Shown one piece after another: positions 26,965 to 36,128 of a stretch of DNA of 64,000 bases (position 1 is the first letter of the stretch; every line of letters begins with the position of its first letter). The translations under genes were made by a program, and so were the position numbers. Origin of the DNA: Duganella phyllosphaerae (GTDB taxonomy: Bacteria; Pseudomonadota; Gammaproteobacteria; Burkholderiales; Burkholderiaceae_D). Under the pieces are notes generated by a model. That model was not told the DNA's origin. It saw only the letters and a program-made list of their open reading frames with translations, and did no database searches. The DNA lies in assembly GCF_001758785.1 (NCBI RefSeq), contig NZ_LROM01000147.1, positions 1 through 64,000 of the forward strand, written 5' to 3'.

Positions 26965-27321
26965 TTATTTCTGAGCATTGAGCGCCATCGCCTGCCAGAT
27001 ATAACTTTCCAGCACGTCCACCGCTGGCAAGTCGGCCACGGCGGTCAGGCGCCCGAAATGACCCATCGCCTCGCCAGCCTTGTTATCGGCAGGCGCCAGC
27101 AACTCTTCGCCCTTCCAGAAGCCGAATATGCAGTGCGCCTTGAACGCCGCCATGTGGCACAACATGCCCTGGTACAGGAAGAACGGCTTGCTCCACTTGA
27201 TGGTTTCCGCCACGTCCGGACAAGCCTGGTGCACCACCGCGCGCAGGTGGAGCAGAATGGGCTGGGCAAACGCGGCCGAGTTGGCGATGTAGGTATCGAT
27301 TCGAGGGTCGAGGGCAGGCAT
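26965..27321 (-). CDS. DUF1801 (YdhG/YdeI-like) domain protein
   Basis: A 118-residue cytosolic protein whose whole length is a DUF1801 domain: ILLHLRAVVHQACPDVAETI, KWSKPFFLYQGMLCHMAAF and CIFGFWKGEEL. The fold is small alpha/beta; related proteins are linked to metal or iron chaperone roles (frataxin-like), but the biochemical role is unproven. It is short compared with YdeI proteins that carry an extra C-terminal domain. It stands alone, opposite to the tRNA genes. Confidence 0.8.
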   Translation of the reverse strand: MPALDPRIDTYIANSAAFAQPILLHLRAVVHQACPDVAETIKWSKPFFLYQGMLCHMAAFKAHCIFGFWKGEELLAPADNKAGEAMGHFGRLTAVADLPAVDVLESYIWQAMALNAQK

Positions 27322-27413
27322 CGGAAGCTCCGCGATGAGGGTAACTCATCAAGATACCATGGCCAGCTAACGTGGCAGTGCTGCCTGCAGTCCGCAAACA
27401 TATCAGTGTGTGC

Positions 27414-28055
27414 TCACGGCGAAATCACCGCCCCCACCGTGTCTAGCGTACCGCTCACCAGCTGGGTGGTTACCCGGGCCCGGTTCAGCAGGATATCTGC
27501 CATCCACAGCGCCGTTGCCAGCAGGTAGCCGCTATACGCCCAGCTCGTGTACTGGTTGAATACGACTGTGTGCAGCCAGTTCTGGTTGAACAGGTACAGG
27601 CCAGCCGTGATGGCGACCGCCAGCGTCAGGGTCACGGCCGGCAGCAGCAATTGCAGGGCGTTGCGGCCACGCAGGGCGGCAGTCAACGCCAGCACAGCAA
27701 ACGCCAGCGCATTGCAGGCGGTAAAGATGCGCCACTCGCGCAGCAGCTTGGCGGTGACGTTGGCGCGCACGGTATCCACTTTAGCGGCCAGCTTGTCCTG
27801 CACCGCAGGCGGCGCCATCCGGCGCCACGCATCGTAGGCGCCGCGCGCCGCCGCTTTAGTTGCGCTCTCCGCTCTTTGCGCCTGTTCAGGATGGGGCAGG
27901 GCGGCTGCGTGTTGGCCGATCTGGCGCTCAACCTGCAGCGCGATCGCCTGGTTCAGTCCCGCCGCCACCAACTGCGGCTGGGCAAACGAAAGCAACCAGG
28001 CCAGTGCGAACAGCAACATGCCAGCCAGGCCAAATCCGATCAGTGTGCGTTTCAT
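27414..28055 (-). CDS. Membrane protein of unknown function
   Basis: A 213-residue protein with an N-terminal hydrophobic segment (MLLFALAWLLSFAQPQLVAA), an Ala/Arg-rich helical stretch (about 40-105), and three to four further membrane segments (FTACNALAFAVLALTAALRG, LLLPAVTLTLAVAITAGLYL, YSGYLLATALWMADILL). I do not recognise the family. The layout suggests an extracytoplasmic helical domain held between membrane segments. It is monocistronic and faces the divergent AraC gene across 159 bases. Confidence 0.65.
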   Translation of the reverse strand: MKRTLIGFGLAGMLLFALAWLLSFAQPQLVAAGLNQAIALQVERQIGQHAAALPHPEQAQRAESATKAAARGAYDAWRRMAPPAVQDKLAAKVDTVRANVTAKLLREWRIFTACNALAFAVLALTAALRGRNALQLLLPAVTLTLAVAITAGLYLFNQNWLHTVVFNQYTSWAYSGYLLATALWMADILLNRARVTTQLVSGTLDTVGAVISP

Positions 28056-28214
28056 GTTGCGTCCAGGAGTGGAAGTCGGGCCATTGTAGGGCCGTCCCTA
28101 CCGCAACCACCGACGTATGCGACGTGCTGCAAGATAGCGCACCCGGGCCGTCACCGGCTGCGACGAACGCAGCGTCGTGCTAGACTCGGGCGTTACACAT
28201 CCTGTCCGTTTGCC

Positions 28215-28979
28215 ATGTCCGCGCTCGTCCCTCCCTTTGTCGATATCGATCTGCGCAGCTACGGCCAGCGCTGGGGCGCCGATCGCCACGCGTTTGCGCA
28301 ACTGGTGTTGCCGGTCGCTGGCGTGGTGGAGGTCGAGGTGCTGGGTCGCCAGGCCAGGCTCGATCCGCTGCATGGCGCGGTGGTGGTGGCCGGCGCCTGG
28401 CATGCCCAGCGCAGCGATACCGACAACCGCTCCGTCATCCTCGATTTCGACCAGGCCGAACTGGAAGAGCCGGGCCGCCAGTTGCTGCTGGAGCGGCCGT
28501 TCGCGGCGATCGGCCCCGCCGCGCGCAAGCTGATCGAATTCATGTACCTGATGGCCGGGCAGCAGGCCGTGCAGCCGGCCATGTTGCGCGGCTGGACGCC
28601 GCTATTGCTCGACACCCTGGCGCTCGGTGTGCCGAGCGCGCGCTCACGCCTGTCGGCCTTGCTGGCGCAGGTGGCGGCCAATCCCGGCGCGGCGTGGACG
28701 ATGGAGTCGATGGCGGCCACGGCGCGCCTGAGCACCAGCCGCCTGCACGCGCTGTTCCGCGAAGAGCTCGAGTCCAGCCCGCACCTGTGGCTGCTGCGCC
28801 AGCGCCTGGACCTGGCGTGCACGCTGCTGGCCGAAGGCAGCCGGCCGATTGCCGAGGTGGCGCTGGCATGCGGCTTTTCCGAGCAGAGCGCGCTCACCCG
28901 CGCCATGCGCACGCATCTCGATACCACGCCCGCCGCCTATCGTCGCAGTCGCCAGGAGCTGGCGTCAACAAAGCAGTAG
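28215..28979 (+). CDS. AraC-family transcription regulator
   Basis: A 254-residue regulator with an N-terminal cupin-type sensor part (about 1-120, LVLPVAGVVEVEVLGRQARL) and a C-terminal AraC DNA-binding domain with two helix-turn-helix units (MAATARLSTSRLHALFREEL and IAEVALACGFSEQSALTRAM), ending TPAAYRRSR as usual. I start at the ATG 28215, where similarity begins. It is followed 59 bases later by an EamA transporter gene on the same strand, its probable target; the inducer is unknown. Confidence 0.87.
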   Translation: MSALVPPFVDIDLRSYGQRWGADRHAFAQLVLPVAGVVEVEVLGRQARLDPLHGAVVVAGAWHAQRSDTDNRSVILDFDQAELEEPGRQLLLERPFAAIGPAARKLIEFMYLMAGQQAVQPAMLRGWTPLLLDTLALGVPSARSRLSALLAQVAANPGAAWTMESMAATARLSTSRLHALFREELESSPHLWLLRQRLDLACTLLAEGSRPIAEVALACGFSEQSALTRAMRTHLDTTPAAYRRSRQELASTKQ

Positions 28980-29038
28980 CCAGCGCCAAGCTTTTCATCA
29001 CGCCAGCACGGAGAATCAACTCTTTCGGGAGGATCTCC

Positions 29039-29992
29039 ATGCTACTCAACAATCATCGACTCGGTATAGCCGCCGGCGTGCTCGCTTGTGCCCTGTGGGG
29101 ACTGGTGTTCCTGGCACCCGAGCTCACACCTGGCTTCACGCCGATGCAACTGTCGGCCGGCCGCTACCTGGCCTACGGGCTGGTGGCGGCGCTGCTGATC
29201 GGACCAGGCTGGCGCCGCCTGCTTGGCCGCCTGGCGTTGCGCGAATGGCGCGGATTGCTATGGCTGGCGCTCACCGGCAACCTGGTCTATTACGTGCTGC
29301 TGGCCAAGGCGGTGCAGGCCGGCGGCGTAGCCATGACGTCGCTGGTGATCGGGCTGCTGCCGGTGATCGTGACGGTGGTGGGCGCACGCGACCGCCACGC
29401 GGTGCCGCTGCGGCGCCTGCTGCCTTCGCTGACGCTGAGCATGGCGGGATTGCTGTGCATCAGCTGGGAAGCGCTGGCCGCACCGGGCAGCCAATCGACC
29501 CTGGGCCTGCTGTGCGCGCTGGGCGCGTTGCTGTCGTGGACCACTTACGTGGTGGCCAACAGTCGCTGGCTGGGACGGTTGCAGCATCTGTCCGCGCATG
29601 AATGGAGCTTGCTGACCGGTTTGGTCACCGGCGCGCTGGCGCTGCTGCTGGCAGTGCCGGCGTTCGTGCTGGCCGGGCCGGGCGTCGAACATGGTACGTC
29701 GGGCTGGCTGATGTTTGTCGGCATCGTCACTGGTGTGGCGGTGCTGTGCTCGGTGATCGGCAACGGCCTGTGGAACGTTGCCAGCCGCACGCTGCCGTTG
29801 ACCATGACGGGCCAGTTGATCGTGTTCGAGACCGTGTTTGCGGTGCTGTACGGTTTTATGTGGGAGCAGCGCTGGCCCACGATGGCCGAGGGCGCGGCGC
29901 TGCTGTTGCTGCTCGGTGGCGTCGCGCTATGCGCGCAGGCGCACCGGCCGCAGCGCGCGGCCACCAAGGCCCCGCACCAGCTGCCGGCCTGA
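29039..29992 (+). CDS. EamA/DMT-family transporter
   Basis: A 317-residue inner-membrane protein with ten predicted membrane segments in two EamA repeats (LGIAAGVLACALWGLVFLAP in the first; LLSWTTYVVANSRWL in the second). The ATG is preceded by GGGAGGA. Family members export amino acids or metabolites; the substrate cannot be called. It is likely controlled by the adjacent AraC regulator. Confidence 0.88.
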   Translation: MLLNNHRLGIAAGVLACALWGLVFLAPELTPGFTPMQLSAGRYLAYGLVAALLIGPGWRRLLGRLALREWRGLLWLALTGNLVYYVLLAKAVQAGGVAMTSLVIGLLPVIVTVVGARDRHAVPLRRLLPSLTLSMAGLLCISWEALAAPGSQSTLGLLCALGALLSWTTYVVANSRWLGRLQHLSAHEWSLLTGLVTGALALLLAVPAFVLAGPGVEHGTSGWLMFVGIVTGVAVLCSVIGNGLWNVASRTLPLTMTGQLIVFETVFAVLYGFMWEQRWPTMAEGAALLLLLGGVALCAQAHRPQRAATKAPHQLPA

Positions 29993-29997
29993 AACAG

Positions 29998-30510
29998 TTA
30001 CAGCGAAGGGCGGCTGCCTTCCATCGACAGCGGCGGGATCATGGCGGGCGGGATCTCGTCGATCTCGTCCTTGCGGGCCTGGATTTGTTCGCCCAGGGCC
30101 ACCAGGTCGATGCCGGCCTTCTTCGCCATCGGGAACATTTCCTCTTCCTCTTCCTTGACGTGGTGGTCGATGTATTCGCCCAGCACTTTCACCTTGGCGT
30201 CGTACAGGTCGTCGTGCGGATCCATGGCGTGGATTTGCGCAATCAGGTCCTTGGCGGACGCGTGTTCCACCGTCGCTTCATCGACCAGGTCGTCGGCATC
30301 GTCGACGTCCTCGCGCACGGCCGGGTAAAAGATTTCCTCTTCCGCTATCGCGTGCTTGGTCAATTCCAGGCAAATCTTTTCTGCGAGCTTTTGCTTGCTG
30401 GCAAACGCGCGGTCACCCAGTTCCTCGTACTGCTTGAACATCGCTTTCACTTCGTCATGATCCTGCTTGAGCAAGGCGACGGCGTCGCGTGGTTTGGCTG
30501 TGCTACTCAT
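29998..30510 (-). CDS. Hemerythrin HHE domain protein
   Basis: A 170-residue cytosolic protein with a four-helix hemerythrin-like fold. The diiron ligand candidates are His in LLKQDHDEV, His and Glu in KHAIAEEEIFYPAV, His in EHASAKDL and the His/Glu of YIDHHVKEEEEEMFP. Such proteins bind O2, NO or iron and are often stress induced. The start MSSTAKP (30510) has AAGGAG upstream and ends the family similarity. It converges on the EamA gene with a 5-base gap. Confidence 0.9.
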   Translation of the reverse strand: MSSTAKPRDAVALLKQDHDEVKAMFKQYEELGDRAFASKQKLAEKICLELTKHAIAEEEIFYPAVREDVDDADDLVDEATVEHASAKDLIAQIHAMDPHDDLYDAKVKVLGEYIDHHVKEEEEEMFPMAKKAGIDLVALGEQIQARKDEIDEIPPAMIPPLSMEGSRPSL

Positions 30511-30724
30511 GGCTAACTCCTTGTAGTGGTGGACCGGTAAGGGAAAGTACAGAACCCCCAGCATCGCAGATTGAGCGGAGCGGTTCCGTGCGCTGGCCCA
30601 CGTCGCGCGGTAGGCACAGTCCTACTGAGCTCCGGGTCGCTGACGCCGCTGGGAACTTGCGTTCATTGCTACCATTTTTTTCATGGTTTCCTGTTTCCTG
30701 CCATCATTTCCCTCGAGAACCAAG

Positions 30725-32554
30725 ATGAATCCGCCAACGAGTCCGCCAACGAGTCCGCCAACGAGTCCGCCAACGTCCGCCGCCAGCCTGTTTGCCTATC
30801 CACGTCCGCAACTGGTGCGTGACGACTGGACTTCGCTCAACGGCGCGTGGGAGTTCGCCTTCGACGACGAGCGCCGCCACCGCTGCGCCCGCGATGCCAT
30901 TGCATGGACCCACCACATCGTGGTCCCGTTCGCACCCGAAGCGCCGGCCAGCGGCATCGGCGACCCCGGCTTTCATCCGTGCGTGTGGTACCGCCGTACG
31001 CTCGACCATATCGTCGTGGGCCAACGGGTGCTGCTGCACTTCGGCGCGGTCGATTACGCCGCCCGGGTGTGGGTCAACGACCAGCTGGTGGCCGAGCACG
31101 AAGGCGGCCACACGCCATTTACGGCAGATATCACCGACGCCCTGGTGGCAGACGGCCCGCAAGTGCTGGTGGTGCGGGCCGAGGATGATCCGGCCGACCT
31201 GGCCAAGCCGCGCGGCAAGCAGGACTGGCAACTGGCGCCGCACTCGATCTGGTATCCGCGCACCACCGGCATCTGGCAAACCGTGTGGCTGGAAAACGTC
31301 GGCCACACCTATATCGACCGGCTGCGCTGGACGCCGATCTTCGACGGCTTCGAGATCGGTTGCGAGGTGGTTACGGCCGGCCTGCAACGCAGCGGCCTGT
31401 CGGTGGAGGTGCGGCTGTGGCACGGCGAGAAACTGCTGGCCGATGACGTCTACCACCTGGTGGGGCAGGAGACCTCGCGCAAGATTGCGCTGGCCGATCC
31501 CGGCGTTGACGATTCGCGCAACGAGCTGCTGTGGAGTCCCGAGCATCCGACCCTGCTCGACGCCGAACTGGTGCTGCGCAGCGGCGACATCGTGCTCGAC
31601 CACGTGCGCTCGTATACCGCGCTGCGTTCGGTCTCGATCACGCGCGACCGCCTGATGCTCAATGGCCGGCCATACCAGCTGCGCCTGGTGCTGGACCAGG
31701 GCTACTGGCCCGACACCCTGATGACCGCACCCTCGGACCAGGCGCTGCGCCACGACGTGGAACTGGCCCGGGCGATGGGTTTCAACGGCGTGCGCAAGCA
31801 CCAGAAAATCGAAGACCCGCGCTACCTGTACTGGGCCGACCGGCTGGGCTTGCTGGTGTGGGAGGAAATGCCGTCGGCCTACACCTTCAGCCCGGTGGCG
31901 ATGTCGCGCCTGGTGCGCGAATGGACCGAAGCGATCGAGCGCGACTACAGCCATCCGTGCGTGATCGTCTGGGTGCCGTTCAACGAATCGTGGGGCGTGC
32001 CCAACCTCACTGCCATGCAGGCCCACCGCAATGCAGTGGAAGCCTTGTACCACCTCACGCGCATGCTCGACGCTACCCGGCCGGTAATCGGCAACGACGG
32101 CTGGGAGGCATCGGCCACCGATATCCTCGGCATCCACGACTACGACGGCGACCCGCACAAGCTGCGCGACCGGTACGCGGCCGACCAGCAATCGAACACC
32201 CTGTTCGACCGCCGCCGGCCGGGTGGCCGTATTCTCACGCTCGACGGTTTTCCACACCGCGGCCAGCCGATCGTGCTCACCGAGTTCGGCGGCATCGCCT
32301 ACGACGCCAGCGCGCAGCGCCATCCCACCTGGGGCTATACCCGCAGCGACAGCGCCGAAGCATTTCATGCGCTGTACCGCAAGCTGCTGCAGGTGGTCAA
32401 CGAGACCGCGATGTTCAGCGGCTTTTGCTATACCCAGTTCTCCGACACGTTCCAGGAAACCAACGGCCTGCTCGACGCCAATCGCATGCCGAAAATCCCG
32501 CTCGAACAGATCAGCGCCGCCACCCGCAACCTTGCCGAGACAGGCACACCATAA
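30725..32554 (+). CDS. Glycoside hydrolase family 2 protein
   Basis: A 609-residue enzyme of the beta-galactosidase/glucuronidase/mannosidase clan. Sugar-binding domain about 25-175 (LNGAWEFAFDDE, WVNDQLVAEHEGGHTPF), immunoglobulin-like domain about 180-290, TIM barrel from about 295. The acid/base candidate is Glu421 in VPFNESWG and the nucleophile candidate is Glu520 in LTEFGG, both in the right GH2 context. There is no signal peptide, so it acts in the cytosol. The first 18 residues are a four-fold PPTS repeat encoded by a 12-bp tandem repeat. The next gene, a glycosyltransferase, follows by 18 bases. Substrate unknown. Confidence 0.9.
   Translation: MNPPTSPPTSPPTSPPTSAASLFAYPRPQLVRDDWTSLNGAWEFAFDDERRHRCARDAIAWTHHIVVPFAPEAPASGIGDPGFHPCVWYRRTLDHIVVGQRVLLHFGAVDYAARVWVNDQLVAEHEGGHTPFTADITDALVADGPQVLVVRAEDDPADLAKPRGKQDWQLAPHSIWYPRTTGIWQTVWLENVGHTYIDRLRWTPIFDGFEIGCEVVTAGLQRSGLSVEVRLWHGEKLLADDVYHLVGQETSRKIALADPGVDDSRNELLWSPEHPTLLDAELVLRSGDIVLDHVRSYTALRSVSITRDRLMLNGRPYQLRLVLDQGYWPDTLMTAPSDQALRHDVELARAMGFNGVRKHQKIEDPRYLYWADRLGLLVWEEMPSAYTFSPVAMSRLVREWTEAIERDYSHPCVIVWVPFNESWGVPNLTAMQAHRNAVEALYHLTRMLDATRPVIGNDGWEASATDILGIHDYDGDPHKLRDRYAADQQSNTLFDRRRPGGRILTLDGFPHRGQPIVLTEFGGIAYDASAQRHPTWGYTRSDSAEAFHALYRKLLQVVNETAMFSGFCYTQFSDTFQETNGLLDANRMPKIPLEQISAATRNLAETGTP
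30730..30777 (+). repeat. 12-bp tandem repeat in the 5' end of the GH2 gene
   Basis: About four copies of CCAACGAGTCCG run from just after the ATG and encode (PPTS)n. A length of 12 bases keeps frame, so copy changes alter only the length of the N-terminal tail. The exact edges depend on phase. Confidence 0.85.
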
Positions 32555-32572
32555 CTACCAGGGGAGAGAACC

Positions 32573-33775
32573 ATGCAAACCATCGTCGTCTTTTGTCACC
32601 TGCGCTGGGACTTCGTCTATCAGCGCCCGCAGCAACTGCTCAGCCGCCTGGCCCGGCACCATAACATCCTGTTCGTCGAGGAACCGGTGTTCGACGCCGG
32701 GCCGCCGCACTTGCGCACCAGCCAGCCGGCGCCCAATGTCACGGTGTGCCAGCCGCACACGCCGGTGCAGGCAACCGGGTTCCACGACGACCAGATCCCG
32801 GTGCTGCAAACCCTGCTGCAACGGCTGGCGCCCGACGGCGGGGACCCGATCGTGTGGTTCTACACGCCGATGGCGCTGCCACTGCTGGCCACCATGCAGC
32901 CGGCGCTGGTGGTGTACGACTGCATGGACGAATTGTCGGCGTTCAAGAACCCGCCGCGCCAGCTGCTGCAACGCGAGAGCGCCTTGCTGGCACTGGCCGA
33001 CCTGGTCTTTACCGGCGGCCCCAGCCTGTATGAAGCCAAGCGTCACCGTCACGCCAGCGTCCATTGCTTGCCAAGCAGCGTCGATACTGCGCACTTCGAG
33101 CAGGCCCTCGAGCGCGGCAACAGCCACCGGCTGCAAGCGGCAATTTCCGGGCCGCGCCTGGGCTTTTATGGTGTGATCGACGAGCGCTTCGACACCGCGC
33201 TGATTGCCGCCATGGCCGACGCCCACCCCGAATGGCACATCGTACTGGTGGGACCGGTGGTCAAGATCGACCCGGCCGCGCTGCCGCAGCGCCCCAATAT
33301 CCACTACCTGGGCCAGCAGTCGTACCAGGCCTTGCCGCATTTCCTGGCCGGCTGGGACGTGTGCCTGCTGCCATTCGCACTCAACGAAGCTACGCGCTTC
33401 ATCAGCCCCACCAAGGTGCTCGAATACATGGCCGCCGAATTACCTGTGGTAAGCACGGCGATCACCGACGTGGTGCAGCCCTACGGCGACGTCGTCGTCA
33501 TCGGCCGCGACCACGGCGAGTTCATCGCCTGCTGCCAGGCGGCGCTGGCGCTCACGCCAGCCCAGCGGGCCGACATGGCGGCGCACATGCGGGCGGTGGC
33601 CTGCCGCAGTTCCTGGGACGATACGGCCGAGCGCATGGATGCATTGATGGCGGCCGTGCCGGCCAATCGCAGCCGCGTGCAGGAAAGCGACGACGGTGCA
33701 ATGGTCCCATCCGGCAAAACGCGCCCGGTCAACCCCTTGCGCGTGGTACGCCGGCCAGCCAGATCGGCTGCCTGA
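32573..33775 (+). CDS. Glycosyltransferase, GT4/GT-B type
   Basis: A 400-residue GT-B fold enzyme. The opening VVFCHLRWDFVYQRPQQLLS is typical of the group that includes proteins beside UDP-galactopyranose mutase. The C-terminal half carries a GYPIVS-like acceptor/donor region: FALNEATRFISPTKVLEYMA then AELPVVSTAI, the usual nucleotide-sugar-binding E-x7-E area. It is cotranscribed with the GH2 gene. The pair suggests assembly and trimming of a surface or storage glycan, which is inference. Confidence 0.86.
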   Translation: MQTIVVFCHLRWDFVYQRPQQLLSRLARHHNILFVEEPVFDAGPPHLRTSQPAPNVTVCQPHTPVQATGFHDDQIPVLQTLLQRLAPDGGDPIVWFYTPMALPLLATMQPALVVYDCMDELSAFKNPPRQLLQRESALLALADLVFTGGPSLYEAKRHRHASVHCLPSSVDTAHFEQALERGNSHRLQAAISGPRLGFYGVIDERFDTALIAAMADAHPEWHIVLVGPVVKIDPAALPQRPNIHYLGQQSYQALPHFLAGWDVCLLPFALNEATRFISPTKVLEYMAAELPVVSTAITDVVQPYGDVVVIGRDHGEFIACCQAALALTPAQRADMAAHMRAVACRSSWDDTAERMDALMAAVPANRSRVQESDDGAMVPSGKTRPVNPLRVVRRPARSAA

Positions 33776-33788
33776 ACATCGATCAGGC
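33770..33788. terminator. Hairpin between convergent genes (weak)
   Basis: GCCTGA (33770-33775) pairs with TCAGGC (33783-33788) and covers both stop codons of the convergent glycosyltransferase and MFS genes. The stem is short and has no T run. Confidence 0.3.
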
Positions 33789-34973
33789 GCCTTTGGCGGG
33801 CCGCAAGGCGGCCGAGGTGGTGCGGTCGAGTAGCGATGCCAGCAGCGGCGACACCAAGGCCGCAGCCAGCGCCAAGGCAGCGGCCACGTAGCCCACCGCG
33901 CCCACGCCCCAGTTGGCAATGCACAAGCCGCCGATGGCAGCACCTGCCGCAATGCCGCCATTGGCTGCCGACACATTGATGGTGCCGGCGAGCGCCTGCG
34001 CGCCTTCGGCCGCCTTCATCACGCGGATCTGGCAGATCGGGTACAGCGCCGTGTTGGCCACACCCCACACGCCGAGCGCGAGCGCAAACCACGGGCTCAG
34101 GCCGGCCAGCGCGGTGGTCGCCGCCATGCCCAGCGCCAGCAGCGCGCAAAACAGGGCGGTGGTGGCCAGCGGCTTGCGGTCCACCCACAGGCCGCCGAGC
34201 CAGTTGCCGGCCAGCCCGACGGCGCCAAAGCCCATCAGCCACCAGCCCACCAGCGCCGGCGCAATGCCGGCCGATTTTTCCAGCATCTCGGCCAGGTACG
34301 TATAACCGGTAAACATGGCGGTAAACACCAGCACCGACAGCGCCACGTTGGCCAGGAAATACGGGCGCTTGAGCACGGCCGCCTGGGCGCGCAATGGCAC
34401 GGCTTCGGCCGATTTGACGGCCGGCATACTGACCAACATCAGCACCGCAATGATGGTCGACAGCGCCGCCAGCAAGGCGAACGCGCCGCGCCAGCCGATG
34501 GCGTCCGCCGCCAGCGTGCCGAGTGGAATGCCGAACAACATCGCCGCCGAAATCCCGAGATACACGGTGGACACTGCGCGGCCGCTGTTGCCGGGACCGG
34601 CGATCTGCGCGGCCGTGTCGCTGGCCGTGCCCCAGAATACCGGCAGCGCCAGCGCCGGCAGCAGCCGCGCTACGCCCAGCACCCAGATATTCGGCGCCAC
34701 GGCCGCCAGCGCATTGGCGCCGGCAAACAGCGCCAGGATGGCGATGAACAGGCGCTTGCGGTCGATGTGGGCGAGGGCGGCGGTCAGGAACGGTCCGGCC
34801 ACCATCACCACCACGGCAAACAGCGTGACCAGCTGGCCGGCGCTGGCGACCGGAATCTTCAGGTCGCGCGCCAGCGCTGGCAGCAGGCCGACGATCAAGA
34901 ATTCTGTCGTGACGATGATGAAGGCGGCAATCGCCAGGATGGCAATCGAGGCCTTGGAAGAAGAATTAGTCAT
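33783..34973 (-). CDS. MFS transporter, DHA1-type efflux
   Basis: A 396-residue inner-membrane protein with twelve predicted segments. The N-terminal IVTTEFLIVGLLPALARDLK and the loop LAHIDRKRLF place it in the AraJ/YdhP-like DHA1 group. A sugar, arabinose polymer or drug efflux role is typical. It is divergent from a LysR regulator across 94 bases, so that protein probably controls it. Confidence 0.88.
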   Translation of the reverse strand: MTNSSSKASIAILAIAAFIIVTTEFLIVGLLPALARDLKIPVASAGQLVTLFAVVVMVAGPFLTAALAHIDRKRLFIAILALFAGANALAAVAPNIWVLGVARLLPALALPVFWGTASDTAAQIAGPGNSGRAVSTVYLGISAAMLFGIPLGTLAADAIGWRGAFALLAALSTIIAVLMLVSMPAVKSAEAVPLRAQAAVLKRPYFLANVALSVLVFTAMFTGYTYLAEMLEKSAGIAPALVGWWLMGFGAVGLAGNWLGGLWVDRKPLATTALFCALLALGMAATTALAGLSPWFALALGVWGVANTALYPICQIRVMKAAEGAQALAGTINVSAANGGIAAGAAIGGLCIANWGVGAVGYVAAALALAAALVSPLLASLLDRTTSAALRPAKGA

Positions 34974-35067
34974 GGCTTGTTCTTATGATAAACAGGGGGA
35001 TATGATATAAGAGAAAAATATTCCACTGTTGGACAAGAATTCCATACTATTCAAGAAAGATATTCCC
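34974..35067. promoter_or_regulatory. Divergent MFS/LysR control region
   Basis: A short AT-rich gap in a GC-rich window, holding both promoters. ATATGATATAAGAGAAAAAT is notable for A/T content; LysR targets usually have a T-N11-A dyad, and several candidates fit here, so I do not pick one. Confidence 0.4.
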
Positions 35068-35985
35068 GTGCACCCCACCGAGCGCTTAAAAGGCATCGCC
35101 ACCTTTGTTGCCGTTGCAGAGGCCGGCAGTTTTACCGCCGCCGCCCAGCGCCTCAGTCTGACCAACTCGGCAGTGGGCAAGGCCATCGCCCGGCTCGAAG
35201 AACGGCTGGGCAGCCGGCTGTTCGAGCGCAGCACGCGCCGCCTGCGCCTGACCGACGCCGGCCATGCCTACCACCAGGTGTGCGTGCGGGTGCTGGAAGA
35301 CCTGGAAGCGGCCGAGCGCGTGCTGACCGCCGACGACGCCGTGCCGTCCGGGCGCTTGCGGGTGGACTTGCCGGCCACGTTCGGCCGGCTGCGCGCCTGG
35401 CCGGCACTGCTGCAGTTTGCAGGCATGCACCCGCAAGTGATGCCGCACGTCTCCTTCACAGACCGCTTCGTGGACCTGGAGGAAGAGGGCGTGGACGTGG
35501 CGGTACGTATTGGAGGGGCTGCCGGGGATGCTTGGCCGGCAGCACTCGACCATCGTGCGCTGGGCCACGAGGAACTGATCTTCTGCGCCGCGCCGTCTTA
35601 CCTTGCCGCGCACGGCACGCCGACCACCAGCGCAGAATTGCTCGATCACGCGGCAGTGCTGTATGGCCGCGCCGACGGCAGCGCTTCGCCGTGGCTGCTG
35701 CGCCAGGGGCAGGGGCCGGTGATGCGCCAGCCGATGCACGGGCGCGCAGTACTGGGCAATGCCGAGGCGCTGGTGGGAGCGGTCGAGGCCGGCCTGGGCG
35801 TGGCGCAGCTGGCGACCTGGCTGGTGGCACGCCAGATCGCCGAGGGGCGGCTGGTGGCGACGTTGCCGCAGCTGACCACCCAAGGGTTGCCGCTGCACAT
35901 AGTCTGGCAGCGCAGCCGCGCGCATGCGCCCAAGGTGCAGGCCCTGATCGCGCACCTGTCGACGACCCTGCATATAGGTGCCTGA
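35068..35985 (+). CDS. LysR-family transcription regulator
   Basis: A 305-residue regulator. The N-terminal winged helix-turn-helix (about 5-62, FVAVAEAGSFTAAAQRLSLT) is followed by a periplasmic-binding-protein-like effector domain (about 90-295). I start at the GTG 35068 (VHPTERLKG), the point where family members begin; a TTG at 35029 would add 13 atypical residues. The effector is unknown, and the target is probably the divergent MFS gene plus itself. Confidence 0.9.
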   Translation: MHPTERLKGIATFVAVAEAGSFTAAAQRLSLTNSAVGKAIARLEERLGSRLFERSTRRLRLTDAGHAYHQVCVRVLEDLEAAERVLTADDAVPSGRLRVDLPATFGRLRAWPALLQFAGMHPQVMPHVSFTDRFVDLEEEGVDVAVRIGGAAGDAWPAALDHRALGHEELIFCAAPSYLAAHGTPTTSAELLDHAAVLYGRADGSASPWLLRQGQGPVMRQPMHGRAVLGNAEALVGAVEAGLGVAQLATWLVARQIAEGRLVATLPQLTTQGLPLHIVWQRSRAHAPKVQALIAHLSTTLHIGA

Positions 35986-36128
35986 GCAGGCTGTGCTCAA
36001 CTTACTAGCATGAACTCAGTTTCATGTTTAGCATAAATCCGGCTTCCTGTGCGGTGCCGAACAAAAATAGAAATTACCCACAACACAATACTGTTTCTTT
36101 ATGGAAAAATAGTTTCATCGGGGATAGC

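Noticed and set aside
27570..28214. Extension of the AraC frame to 27570
   Set aside because: It overlaps the antisense membrane-protein gene and is Gln/Arg-rich; similarity begins at 28215.
30730..30777. Tandem repeat as a CRISPR or mobile repeat
   Set aside because: The unit is 12 bp, contiguous and in frame inside a coding region; there are no spacers.
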